A DNA stretch of 64,000 bases, taken from assembly GCA_947494705.1 (NCBI GenBank), contig CANLVN010000003.1:558001-622000 (forward strand). Direction: 5' to 3'. The position numbers and the translations under genes were made by a program. Origin of the DNA: an uncultured Erythrobacter sp. (GTDB lineage: Bacteria > Pseudomonadota > Alphaproteobacteria > Sphingomonadales > Sphingomonadaceae). Positions 9,593 through 18,202 of the stretch are shown here, one piece after another. The stretch's first letter is position 1; each line of letters starts with the position of its first letter. The notes beneath the pieces were generated by a model. The model was not told the DNA's origin. It saw nothing but the letters and a program-made list of their open reading frames with translations, and searched no databases.

Positions 9593-11356
9593 AGAATCTG
9601 CGACGGAGGTGCGCAGCTTGGGCGGTGACTTGAGGCCACCATCGATTTCGAGCCGCTCGCGATATTCGTCGCGCTTCTCGTGGATCGAGGCGATGACCGG
9701 ACCCATCGCGAAGCCGATGTCGACCAGAACCGCTTCGGACAATTGCAGCGAACTCTCGAGCGTTTCGGGCACTGCGTGGCTGGCTCCCGCACGGTAGAGT
9801 TGCGCAGCGTGTTCGGTGTCGCGGGCGCGCGCAACGATTAGCAGGTCGGGATAATCGCTGCGCAACTTGCCCACGAGGCGTTGTGCCAGAACCGGCTCGT
9901 CCATGGTGAGGACCACGGCTGAGGCCGTTTCGATTCCGAGCCCCAACAGCGAATCGCCGCGGGCCGCATCGCCGAACGTCGCGCGATAGGCATCGCGTTT
10001 GGCCCGGTCGATCAAGTCGGGATCTGAGTCCAGGATCACATAGGGTTGGCCATGCGCGCTCAGCATGTCGGCGATCAAACGGCCCACGCGCCCGCCGCCG
10101 ATAATGATGACGCGTGCCGCGTCTTCGTTGTCCTCTTCAGGCAATTCGGGGGCGGCTTCGATCCGGCGGGCAATGACCCTGCCCAGTTTCGCAAGCAGGG
10201 GCGTGACTGTCAGCCCGATGGCGGTGACGATCTGCCAGAATTGCGCAGTTTCGGTGTCGATCACCAGCGCGCTGGTCGCCGCGGCGAGCACGATCAGGGT
10301 CGTTTCCGAGGGGCTGGCCATCAGGACGCCGGTTTCGGCCGCGGTGCTGCGCCGAGCGCCCATCATTTTGAGCAAGGTGCCGGTAATGATCGCCTTGAAA
10401 GCCAACACACCAACCACCGCAGCGGCAATCTCGCCAAAGTTGTTCCAGATTTGCATCAGGTCGATGCTCATGCCGATGGTGATCAGGAAAACACCGAGCG
10501 CCAGTCCCTTAAACGGCTCCATGATGCTTTCGACTTCGCTGTGATATTCGGTCTCGGCGATCAGCAGGCCAGCGATCAGCGCGCCGACGATGGGTGACAG
10601 GCCGGTGGCGGCGGTTGCAAGGCTTGCGCCGATAACCACGAGAAGCGAGGCGGCAAGGAACAGTTCGGGGCTCTTGGTGCGCGCGGCCTGACCGAACAGG
10701 CGGGGGAGGGCAAACCGGCCCACCACCAGCAGTGCGATGATGACAAGGCCGCCTTGGATCAGCGTGCTGGTAAGACCACTGACTCCTTCCGCAGAAGCAT
10801 TTGGAGCGAGCGCGCCGAGTATGAAGATGATCGGGACGATCATGATATCTTCGAACAACAGCATTGAGAGCGCGGCGCGGCCGACCGGGCTTTTTGTCCC
10901 GGATATAGGCAGCACGATTGCGGTCGAGGAGAATGCCAGCGCAAAGCCGAGGGCCATCGCTGCCGTCGTGTCCATGCCGTTGTAATAGCCGAAAAACACG
11001 GCGGAAATGCTGCCGATGATGAGCAGTTCGAGGCTGCCTAGGCCGAACACCAGTTTGCGCAATTGCCACAGGCGGTTGAACGACAGCTCCAGCCCGATGG
11101 CGAACAGCAAGAGGATGATCCCGAAATCCGCAAAGGGCGTCAATCGATCCGGGTCGGATATGGTAATCCAGTAGAGCCACTCATACTGGCCGACCATAGC
11201 GCCGAGCCCGAACGGGCCGACGAGCACTCCGATCAGGATGAAGCCGATGATCGGCGTTATGCGGAACCGTGTAAAGACCGGGATGACTATACCCGCCGCG
11301 CCTAAAATGACGAGCGCGTCGGACATCATCGGGGACATTGAAAGTTCGCCAGCCAT
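9590..11356 (-). CDS. Monovalent cation:proton antiporter, CPA2/Kef type with TrkA-N domain
   Basis: Polytopic N-terminus plus Rossmann 'VIIIGGGRVGRLIADMLSAHGQPYVILDSDPDLIDRA'. Confidence 0.85.
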   Translation of the reverse strand: MAGELSMSPMMSDALVILGAAGIVIPVFTRFRITPIIGFILIGVLVGPFGLGAMVGQYEWLYWITISDPDRLTPFADFGIILLLFAIGLELSFNRLWQLRKLVFGLGSLELLIIGSISAVFFGYYNGMDTTAAMALGFALAFSSTAIVLPISGTKSPVGRAALSMLLFEDIMIVPIIFILGALAPNASAEGVSGLTSTLIQGGLVIIALLVVGRFALPRLFGQAARTKSPELFLAASLLVVIGASLATAATGLSPIVGALIAGLLIAETEYHSEVESIMEPFKGLALGVFLITIGMSIDLMQIWNNFGEIAAAVVGVLAFKAIITGTLLKMMGARRSTAAETGVLMASPSETTLIVLAAATSALVIDTETAQFWQIVTAIGLTVTPLLAKLGRVIARRIEAAPELPEEDNEDAARVIIIGGGRVGRLIADMLSAHGQPYVILDSDPDLIDRAKRDAYRATFGDAARGDSLLGLGIETASAVVLTMDEPVLAQRLVGKLRSDYPDLLIVARARDTEHAAQLYRAGASHAVPETLESSLQLSEAVLVDIGFAMGPVIASIHEKRDEYRERLEIDGGLKSPPKLRTSVADS

Positions 11357-11404
11357 GTCAGGCTTCTATCGCGCTCTTACGGGACTGTCATCAACTGGTG
11401 CAGG

Positions 11405-13045
11405 TCATCCACCACCATGCCCGCGCGCAACACCCGGTAGCGAGGGCGTGCCACCCTCTTCTTCGCCCAGAGAGTCCGAGATATTGCCCACACGCTTGTC
11501 CCATTCGATGCGATAAAGATCGAAGCGGCGGTCTGCGAGGTTCTGTACGGTCCCCTCGGCGCGCGCCCATTGCAGGTCGGCGAGGTTCACGTCGCTGATC
11601 GTCAGCGTTTCGACATTCTCCGAAGCCTCAGCCGCGATACCGTCGCGTGCGAACGGGAAGTCGCAGGGGGTGAGGATGCAGCTTTGCGCGTACTGGATGT
11701 CCATGTTTGCGACATTGGGGAGGTTGCCGACATTGCCGGACATGACCACGTAGCACTGGTTCTCGATCGCACGGGCCTGCGCACAGTAGCGAACCCGCAT
11801 GTAACCCTGGCGGCTATCGGTGCAGAAGGGCACGAAGATGATGCGCGCGCCTTCGTCGACGAGGCGGCGGGCAAGCTCGGGAAACTCGCTGTCGTAACAG
11901 ATAAGCACGCCGATCGGGCCGCAATCGGTGGGGATAGCGTCAATGGAGTCGCCGCCCTTGATGTTCCACCAATAGGCCTCGTTGGGCGTGGGGTGGATCT
12001 TCTCCTGCGAATAGATCGATCCATCGCGCAGGCAGACATAGGCGACGTTGTGGATGTCGCCGTCGGGCATGCGGGTAGGGTGCGATCCGCCGATAATGTT
12101 GATGTTGTAGGCGAGCGCCATTTCGCTGAGTGCGTTGCGGATTTTCGGCGTGTACTCGGACAGTGCCTCGATCGCTTCCTGCGGGCTGAGTTCGTCCTCT
12201 TCGGCGCTCAGCAACATCAGGGTGAACAGCTCCGGGAAAACGATGAAGTCGCTTTCATAATCCGCTGCAACATCAACGAAGTATTTCACGCTTCGCATGA
12301 ATTCGTCGAAGTCTTTTACCGCGCGCGCCTGAAGCTGGCAGGTGGCGATGCGAACGCCCTCCACATCGCGCGGCAGGCGGTGCTTGGGCGGGGCATCGGC
12401 ATCGACATACGGGTTGCGCCAGACCATGCGCACGGCGTTTCCGCGTGAGGCCTTGTCCTCGGGAAGGTACTTCAGGAGGATTCCGTCGGGTTCGAACCCG
12501 TTGGCCAGCTGGAAACGCAGGACGGGGTCGTGGACCTTCCCCTCGAGGATCAGGTCGAGATATTCCTCCGGGGTCTCCGCCCGATTGTTCTTGCGCCGCG
12601 TGGCCCGCGCATAGCCGGGCATGCGTCCGCCGAACACGATGCCGGTCAGGTCTAGTCGCTCGGCCAGCGCACGGCGTTCTTCGTAAAGCCGCCGCCCGAG
12701 CCGCGTTCCGCGCACCTTGGGATCGACGCACAACTCGTAGCCGTAAAGCCAGTCCCCGGTTGGGTCGTGGCGCGAGCCGAAGCCGTTGCCGGTCACCTCG
12801 TCCCAGGTGTGGTTCGACAGTGCAACATCAGCATCGAGCCGCATCGAGGCGCAATAGCCGACGATTTTCCCGTCGAGCTTGGCGACGAAGCAGCCATCGG
12901 CGTAATTGTTGATTTGTCCGCGTATCTCGCCCTGCGTGTAGGCGGGCAGATCGGCATAGGCTCGCCGGACGAGGTCGCCGATGGCGCGCACGTCCTTGAG
13001 CTTGGCCTGCCTTACCTCAAGCCGTGCTTTCGAACCGCTCGCCAT
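11405..13045 (-). CDS. GNAT N-acetyltransferase / carbon-nitrogen hydrolase fusion
   Basis: N-terminal GNAT ('CVDPKVRGTRLGRRLYEERRALAE') and C-terminal nitrilase fold ('FPELFTL', 'GVLICYDSEFPELARRL'). Confidence 0.85.
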   Translation of the reverse strand: MASGSKARLEVRQAKLKDVRAIGDLVRRAYADLPAYTQGEIRGQINNYADGCFVAKLDGKIVGYCASMRLDADVALSNHTWDEVTGNGFGSRHDPTGDWLYGYELCVDPKVRGTRLGRRLYEERRALAERLDLTGIVFGGRMPGYARATRRKNNRAETPEEYLDLILEGKVHDPVLRFQLANGFEPDGILLKYLPEDKASRGNAVRMVWRNPYVDADAPPKHRLPRDVEGVRIATCQLQARAVKDFDEFMRSVKYFVDVAADYESDFIVFPELFTLMLLSAEEDELSPQEAIEALSEYTPKIRNALSEMALAYNINIIGGSHPTRMPDGDIHNVAYVCLRDGSIYSQEKIHPTPNEAYWWNIKGGDSIDAIPTDCGPIGVLICYDSEFPELARRLVDEGARIIFVPFCTDSRQGYMRVRYCAQARAIENQCYVVMSGNVGNLPNVANMDIQYAQSCILTPCDFPFARDGIAAEASENVETLTISDVNLADLQWARAEGTVQNLADRRFDLYRIEWDKRVGNISDSLGEEEGGTPSLPGVARGHGGG

Positions 13046-13068
13046 CGATCAAACCGGGACTGGACCGA

Positions 13069-14289
13069 TCAGGCCCAGTTCGCCATTTCCTTTTCAAGGT
13101 TGGTGACGATTGCTTCGAAGAATTGCTCGGTCGTCAGCCAGTTCTGACCCGGACCGATCAGCAGCGCGAGATCCTTTGTCATCTGGCCGTTCTCGACCGT
13201 CTGGATGCAGACCCGCTCAAGCGTCTCGGCGAACTTCACCACATCTGGCGTCTCGTCGAACTTGCCGCGATACATGAGGCCGCGCGTCCATGCGAAGATC
13301 GAGGCGATCGGGTTAGTCGAGGTCGCCTTGCCCTGCTGGTGCTGGCGATAGTGGCGGGTGACGGTGCCGTGCGCCGCTTCCGCTTCTACGGTCTTGCCAT
13401 CGGGTGTCATCAGCACCGAGGTCATCAGGCCGAGCGAGCCGAACCCTTGTGCAACGGTGTCGGACTGCACGTCGCCGTCGTAATTCTTACAGGCCCAGAC
13501 GAACTTGCCCGACCACTTGAGCGCCGAGGCGACCATGTCGTCGATCAGGCGGTGTTCGTAGGTGATACCAGCGGCATCGAACTTGTCCTTGAACTCGGTC
13601 TGGTAGACCTCTTCGAACAGATCCTTGAAGCGGCCATCATACTTCTTGAGGATGGTATTCTTGGTCGAGAGGTAGACCGGCCACTTGCGGTCGAGGCCGT
13701 AATTCATCGAGGCGCGGGCAAAGGCGCGGATCGAATCATCGAGGTTGTACATCGCCATTGCGACGCCGCTCGACTGGAATTCGAACACGTCCAGATCGAT
13801 TTTCTCGCCATCTTCGCCCTCAAACACGAGGCGCAGCTTGCCAGGACCGGGGATCAGTGTGTCCTTCGCGCGATACTGGTCACCGAAAGCGTGGCGGCCG
13901 ACGACGATCGGATGGGTCCAGCCTGGAACGAGGCGCGGCACGTTGTCGATCACGATTGGCTCGCGGAAGACCACGCCGCCAAGGATGTTGCGGATTGTGC
14001 CGTTGGGGCTCACCCACATCTTCTTGAGGTCGAATTCTTCGACGCGCTGCTCGTCAGGCGTGATGGTTGCGCATTTGACGCCGACGCCGTGTTCCTTGAT
14101 CGCGTTGGCGGCATCGACGGTGATCTGGTCGTCGGTCTCGTCGCGCTTTTCGATCGAGAGGTCGTAATATTTCAGGTCGACATCGAGATAAGGCAGGATC
14201 AGCCGCTCGCGGATCCATTGCCAGATGATCTTCGTCATCTCATCGCCGTCGAGTTCGACGACCGGGTTCTTGACCTGAATTTTCTGCAT
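13069..14289 (-). CDS. icd: NADP-dependent isocitrate dehydrogenase
   Basis: '[41 protein letters not shown]' and '[37 protein letters not shown]'. Confidence 0.96.
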   Translation of the reverse strand: MQKIQVKNPVVELDGDEMTKIIWQWIRERLILPYLDVDLKYYDLSIEKRDETDDQITVDAANAIKEHGVGVKCATITPDEQRVEEFDLKKMWVSPNGTIRNILGGVVFREPIVIDNVPRLVPGWTHPIVVGRHAFGDQYRAKDTLIPGPGKLRLVFEGEDGEKIDLDVFEFQSSGVAMAMYNLDDSIRAFARASMNYGLDRKWPVYLSTKNTILKKYDGRFKDLFEEVYQTEFKDKFDAAGITYEHRLIDDMVASALKWSGKFVWACKNYDGDVQSDTVAQGFGSLGLMTSVLMTPDGKTVEAEAAHGTVTRHYRQHQQGKATSTNPIASIFAWTRGLMYRGKFDETPDVVKFAETLERVCIQTVENGQMTKDLALLIGPGQNWLTTEQFFEAIVTNLEKEMANWA

Positions 14290-14405
14290 GGTGTGTCCTA
14301 TCCCCTGGACTGGAATTGAATGTTGATGGCGGCTCTAGCAGAGGCGTCGCGAGGTGCAAGCGGTGCAGCAAACCCTGCCCGAAAGCGCGCTGAAAACGGC
14401 CCGCT

Positions 14406-15101
14406 TCAGAAGGGCCACAACTCTTCAACCAGAGCAGGTGGTGTCTCAAGCGCTATATTTTCCTTGCGCGCGATGAAAGGGCATTCGCGCACATGTTTTC
14501 CGTCAAGCGCGCAATCGAGCATGAACTGCGCGAGATCGGCGCGACGTGTGCGCAGCTTGCCGCCGGGAAGATCCTGTGTCGACACTTCGAAATCGCCGGT
14601 ATGCGAGCGGCTCAGTAGCCAGCCGGGACGCACGGCGGTCCATTGGATGTCGTCGCACACCCGCAAAACCCTCTCCATTTCGCCCATCTGGCGGAATATG
14701 CGGTCAAGCGGACGGGTCGCGGCCCTGAACCACATCGGTACGCTCGCATCGGGATCGGCAAAGGCAGCGGATATGACGACCAATCGCTTTACTCCTGCCT
14801 TGCGCATCGCGCTGACCATGTTGACCGCGCTTTCTGTGTAAAGCGGCGGCGGGTTCATGATCGTTTGCGGATCGCGTGGCAGGCCGATGGCGCTGATCAC
14901 ACAGTCAACTCCGTCGAACAGGTCGGTGTCGAGCGGATCGAGCACGTTGGCCTCGCGCTTTTCGAGCCGCGCATGGTCGCGAAAGCCTTCAGGAAAGTCG
15001 CGCTCCGACGCGCGGACTTCGAGTCCCCGGTCGAGAGCTTGATCGAGGACGTGCGACCCGGTTTCGCCAGTGGCGCCGAAGAGAAGAATGCGTTTTGTCA
15101 T
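14406..15101 (-). CDS. NAD(P)H-binding Rossmann-fold protein
   Basis: 'MTKRILLFGATGETGSHVLDQALDRG' atypical SDR/NmrA-like start. Confidence 0.75.
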   Translation of the reverse strand: MTKRILLFGATGETGSHVLDQALDRGLEVRASERDFPEGFRDHARLEKREANVLDPLDTDLFDGVDCVISAIGLPRDPQTIMNPPPLYTESAVNMVSAMRKAGVKRLVVISAAFADPDASVPMWFRAATRPLDRIFRQMGEMERVLRVCDDIQWTAVRPGWLLSRSHTGDFEVSTQDLPGGKLRTRRADLAQFMLDCALDGKHVRECPFIARKENIALETPPALVEELWPF

Positions 15102-15226
15102 GCTCTCTACAACCGAGGAGCGGCGATTGGGTGCCGAGCAGTATGTGCGAAAACACGCAAACAGCGTTGCGCGGCGCTCAAACCGACGAGAACAACGTCA
15201 TTTTTTCTAGGGGAGGGAGATGATGG

Positions 15227-15298
15227 TGGGCGTAGGAAGAGTTGAACTTCCGACCCCTGCGATGTCAACACAGTGCTCTACCACTGAGCTATACGCCC
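15227..15298 (-). tRNA. tRNA-Val(GAC)
   Basis: Complete cloverleaf GGGCGTA TA GCTC..GAGC A CTGTG TTGACAT CGCAG GGGTC GGAAG TTCAACT CTTCC TACGCCC A; anticodon GAC; CCA not encoded. Confidence 0.95.
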
Positions 15299-15407
15299 AC
15301 ACGCATCATCAATTGTCCCGCGGCACCAGGTCCGATGGGAAGCGGGCAGTTAGCGAACCCTTATCCGCGATGCAAGCGATTCGCGCCGTGGTTCGCCGAA
15401 AATGTTC

Positions 15408-15812
15408 TCAGCCTTGGATCGCGCGCGCATCCTCGAACACGCGTTCCACCTCCAGCACGAGATCGCGCAGGTGGAATGGCTTGGACAACACCTTGGCATG
15501 CGGTTGTTCGCGGCTTGCGCGCAGCGATACCGCGGCAAAGCCGGTGATGAACATCACCTTGGTCCGTGGCGAAACCTCCGCGCATCGCTGCGCGAGTTCG
15601 ATCCCATCCATTTCGGGCATCACAATGTCCGAAAGCAGCAGGTCGAACTCTTCGCTCTCCAGCAATGGCAAGGCATCGGTCCCGCGATCGACGCTGACGA
15701 CTTCGTAGCCTGCTTTTTCGAGCGCACGCACGAGATAAGCGCGCATGGCGTCCTCATCCTCGGCGAGGAGAATCCGTTGTCGCGAGCTTTCGGGGGAGTG
15801 AATTGAATTCAT
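15408..15812 (-). CDS. cpdR: Single-domain response regulator, CpdR-like
   Basis: 'RILLAEDEDAMRAYLVRALEKAGYEVVSVDRGTDALPLLESEEFDLLLSDIVMPEMDGIELAQRCAEVSPRTKVMFITGFA...KPFHLRDLVLEVERV'; receiver only. Start at MNSIHS. Confidence 0.82.
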   Translation of the reverse strand: MNSIHSPESSRQRILLAEDEDAMRAYLVRALEKAGYEVVSVDRGTDALPLLESEEFDLLLSDIVMPEMDGIELAQRCAEVSPRTKVMFITGFAAVSLRASREQPHAKVLSKPFHLRDLVLEVERVFEDARAIQG

Positions 15813-15996
15813 GTCCGCCACATACCTCAATCCACTTAAGAAATCTTTCTTCGACCACACAGATTGTCACCTGTGCCCTCATTTGAGACGGATTGAAGAT
15901 CGTGGTGGAGAACGCAGGTTAACATCGGTGCGCATGATTTGCGGGCGTACCCACATCGGCCTTTACACGGACACGGGAAAGCGGCAGCACCGATTC

Positions 15997-16998
15997 ATGC
16001 CTGCATTCCCGCTATCTTCATCCGGAAAGCCGTCGAACGACGTGTTTCCCGGCGACCTGATAACGCGCAGGGGAGGGCGCATCTCAGCCAACGAGGATGC
16101 TGCGGCCTTTATCCATGTCGCACCGCGCATGATGCCATTGCCGGTGCTGGTTTCCGTGCCGCATGCAGGAAGGTCCTATCCCGAGAATGTGCTGGCCAAT
16201 ATGCGCGATCCGCAACTCAGCCAGCTTCGGCTAGAGGATCGGCACGTCGATGCGCTGGGAGTGGAGATTGCGCGGGCCACCGGGACCGGACTGCTTGTGT
16301 CGCATGCACCGCGCGCGATGGTCGACCTCAACCGGGCGGAAGACGACGTCGACTGGGAAATGATCGCGCCGAGCCGGGAAGATGAGCCGCGGGCTCGCCG
16401 TACGGCGGCGGGGCCTGTAGGTACCAATGCACGGGCACGCAGCGGGTTGGGGCTGGTGCCGCGCCGTTTGCCGGGATTCGGAGAAATCTGGCGCCAGCGC
16501 CTCGACCGCGAGGAACTGGACCGCCGGATCAGGGAAGTTCACCAGAGCTATCACGAATTCCTGGGACAGGAACTGGCGCGCATCCGTGACGAATGGGGCG
16601 CGGCCTTGCTGATCGATCTGCATTCGATGCCGCCGCTGCGCCCTACAGATGGCGAAACCGCCGCGCCACGCATCGTGCTGGGCGACCGGTTCGGTGCGAG
16701 TTGTCACAACGCTCTGATCTCCAGGGCTTTCGGGTATCTGGACCGAGAGGGCTGCGCGGCCGCGCACAACCGACCTTATTCGGGCGGTTATGTCCTCGAT
16801 CGCCACGCCGATCCGCGCAATGCGATCCACGCAGTGCAGATCGAGGTGTGTCGCTCCGCCTATCTCGACATCGGCCTGTCGAAGCCGAGCGCCGCGCTCG
16901 GCCCGTTGGCAAAGATGCTGGCTGGCCTGGTCCGCGAGCTGGGTGCGCAAACAGCCGGTCTGGGTAATCGCGGCGATATGCCGCAGGCAGCGGAATAA
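15997..16998 (+). CDS. N-formylglutamate amidohydrolase family protein
   Basis: 'PVLVSVPHAGRSYPENVLANMRDPQLSQLRLEDRHVDAL', 'LLIDLHSMPP', 'GGYVLDRHADPRNAIHAVQIEVCRSAYLD'. Start uncertain (15934 also possible). Confidence 0.8.
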   Translation: MPAFPLSSSGKPSNDVFPGDLITRRGGRISANEDAAAFIHVAPRMMPLPVLVSVPHAGRSYPENVLANMRDPQLSQLRLEDRHVDALGVEIARATGTGLLVSHAPRAMVDLNRAEDDVDWEMIAPSREDEPRARRTAAGPVGTNARARSGLGLVPRRLPGFGEIWRQRLDREELDRRIREVHQSYHEFLGQELARIRDEWGAALLIDLHSMPPLRPTDGETAAPRIVLGDRFGASCHNALISRAFGYLDREGCAAAHNRPYSGGYVLDRHADPRNAIHAVQIEVCRSAYLDIGLSKPSAALGPLAKMLAGLVRELGAQTAGLGNRGDMPQAAE

Positions 16999-17035
16999 CG
17001 GGTTTTCTTGTCTTGGCTCGTGGGAGCGAGAGGCC

Positions 17036-17081
17036 AAAAAAAGGCCACCTCTCGCGTAAAGGGGGAAAGCAAGAGGTGGCC
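17036..17081 (-). terminator. Intrinsic terminator of the candidate sRNA
   Basis: Perfect 10-bp stem GGCCACCTCT/AGAGGTGGCC followed by T7 on the minus strand. Confidence 0.8.
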
Positions 17082-17148
17082 AGGTTCAGGGAGGATAGCG
17101 CCCCGAAGGGCGCGTCCCGGACGGCGAATGAGGGGGTAGCCGTCCGTG
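17036..17148 (-). ncRNA. Candidate intergenic small RNA (three hairpins, C-rich loops, own terminator)
   Basis: On the minus strand: CGGACGGC/GCCGTCCG hairpin; GCGCCC-TTCG-GGGCGC; linker TATCCTCCCTGAACCT; GGCCACCTCT/AGAGGTGGCC hairpin (17043-17081) followed by TTTTTTT. Promoter-like TTGAAC-N17-TATCTT directly upstream. Confidence 0.6.
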
Positions 17149-17153
17149 CGTTT

Positions 17154-17182
17154 AAGATAAGAAAAGGGCGGCCTACGTTCAA
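17154..17182 (-). promoter_or_regulatory. Putative sigma70-type promoter inside the sapC terminator
   Basis: Minus strand -35 TTGAAC (17182-17177), 17-bp spacer, -10 TATCTT (17159-17154). Confidence 0.45.
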
Positions 17183-17196
17183 TACGTAGGCCGCCC
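17166..17196 (-). terminator. Intrinsic terminator of the SapC-family gene
   Basis: Perfect 13-bp inverted repeat GGGCGGCCTACGT/ACGTAGGCCGCCC followed on the minus strand by TTTTCTTATCTT. Confidence 0.8.
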
Positions 17197-17254
17197 AAGA
17201 ATTTTCGCATTTGGCGGCATCAGTGGCACGCCGCGTCGCAGAACGCCGAACTGC

Positions 17255-18067
17255 TTACATTGAGCCGTTCGGAATTTCCGGCGTTTCCGCATCAGGCATC
17301 GGCACCTTGCCCTGCGCACTTTGACGCTCGAAAACCTGACGCATCAGGTTCAATGAGAACAGGTGCGCGTGGATCAGCATCAGCATGCCGCTCTTGTTCA
17401 GCGCATCGACCGTCTCGCTGGGCAGTTCGCGAAGCTTCTGTTCGTCGATCATGCGGAAACCGCGATAGACGAAAGGCTTGTCGGGCATGTCGTTGCGGGT
17501 GATCGCGATCTCGCCATCCATCATGATGTCGAGCTTCTTGATTTCTTCGAGGAAGGCGCGGGTACGCTGGCCCGATTCCTCGAAGCGCTTGCAGAATTCG
17601 AGCACGCCGTTGGTGTATTCGGTCGGCTTTTTCGCGCCGTCATCACCGTCTTCGAACAGCGCCTGGCCTTCCTTGTCCTTGCCCACGACGTTAGCCGATG
17701 GGTCGAAGCACAGTGACATGTCCTCGCTGTTCTGGTTGAGGCGCGCGAGGATGAACGGATAGCGGCGGATGTAGGCGGGCACATAAAGGCCGGCTTGCAG
17801 CTTACCGTTCTCTTCCATGAAGGTGTTGACGCCTTCATTGAGGCCCATCAGCGCGATCGGCAGCGGATTATCGCCGGCGGTGAAGACGATCGGGTAACTG
17901 CGCTGCGCATCGACGAATTCGTCTACGGTGAGCGGGATAGCGTGGCTGTCGGCGACGAAACCTGCATCTTCGAACGGGCCGACTTTCCAGTCGGCGTGGT
18001 CCTTGGAATTGAGCGGAAGCAGGTCCTTGTAGAACAGCGGAAGTTGCGGCTGCGGCGCGGTGGCCAT
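17255..18067 (-). CDS. SapC family protein
   Basis: 'LPLFYKDLLPLNSKDHADWKV..AIPLTVDEFVDAQRSYPIVFT...IALMGLNEGVNTFM..YVPAYIRRYPF' SapC-like; SD GGAGAG before ATG at 18067. Confidence 0.85.
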   Translation of the reverse strand: MATAPQPQLPLFYKDLLPLNSKDHADWKVGPFEDAGFVADSHAIPLTVDEFVDAQRSYPIVFTAGDNPLPIALMGLNEGVNTFMEENGKLQAGLYVPAYIRRYPFILARLNQNSEDMSLCFDPSANVVGKDKEGQALFEDGDDGAKKPTEYTNGVLEFCKRFEESGQRTRAFLEEIKKLDIMMDGEIAITRNDMPDKPFVYRGFRMIDEQKLRELPSETVDALNKSGMLMLIHAHLFSLNLMRQVFERQSAQGKVPMPDAETPEIPNGSM

Positions 18068-18202
18068 GGAAATCTCTCCGAAATCTGCGGATGGTAAACT
18101 GGTGGTCGCGAGTGGTTGCGAAGAGAGGCGAGCGCCTCCCTGCGCGTGCGCGATGGCGGGGGCTTTAGGCGCTGATTGTGGCCGGTGCAAGTTCGCTGCG
18201 TT

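Noticed and set aside
13024-14319. 431-aa plus-strand ORF antisense to icd
   Set aside because: Shadow ORF from GC-rich codon bias; no recognisable domain.
15195-15226. Poly-T stretch near tRNA-Val as its terminator
   Set aside because: The T run is on the plus strand; for the minus-strand tRNA it reads as A's, and no stem is evident.
16231-17037. 268-aa minus-strand ORF overlapping the N-formylglutamate amidohydrolase
   Set aside because: Antisense to a well-supported CDS; no domain recognised.
17026-17055. Plus-strand GCGAGAGG/CCTCTCGC hairpin as terminator of the amidohydrolase gene
   Set aside because: No T run follows on the plus strand; the same bases fit better as the minus-strand sRNA terminator region. 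A competing-hairpin attenuator remains possible but unsupported.
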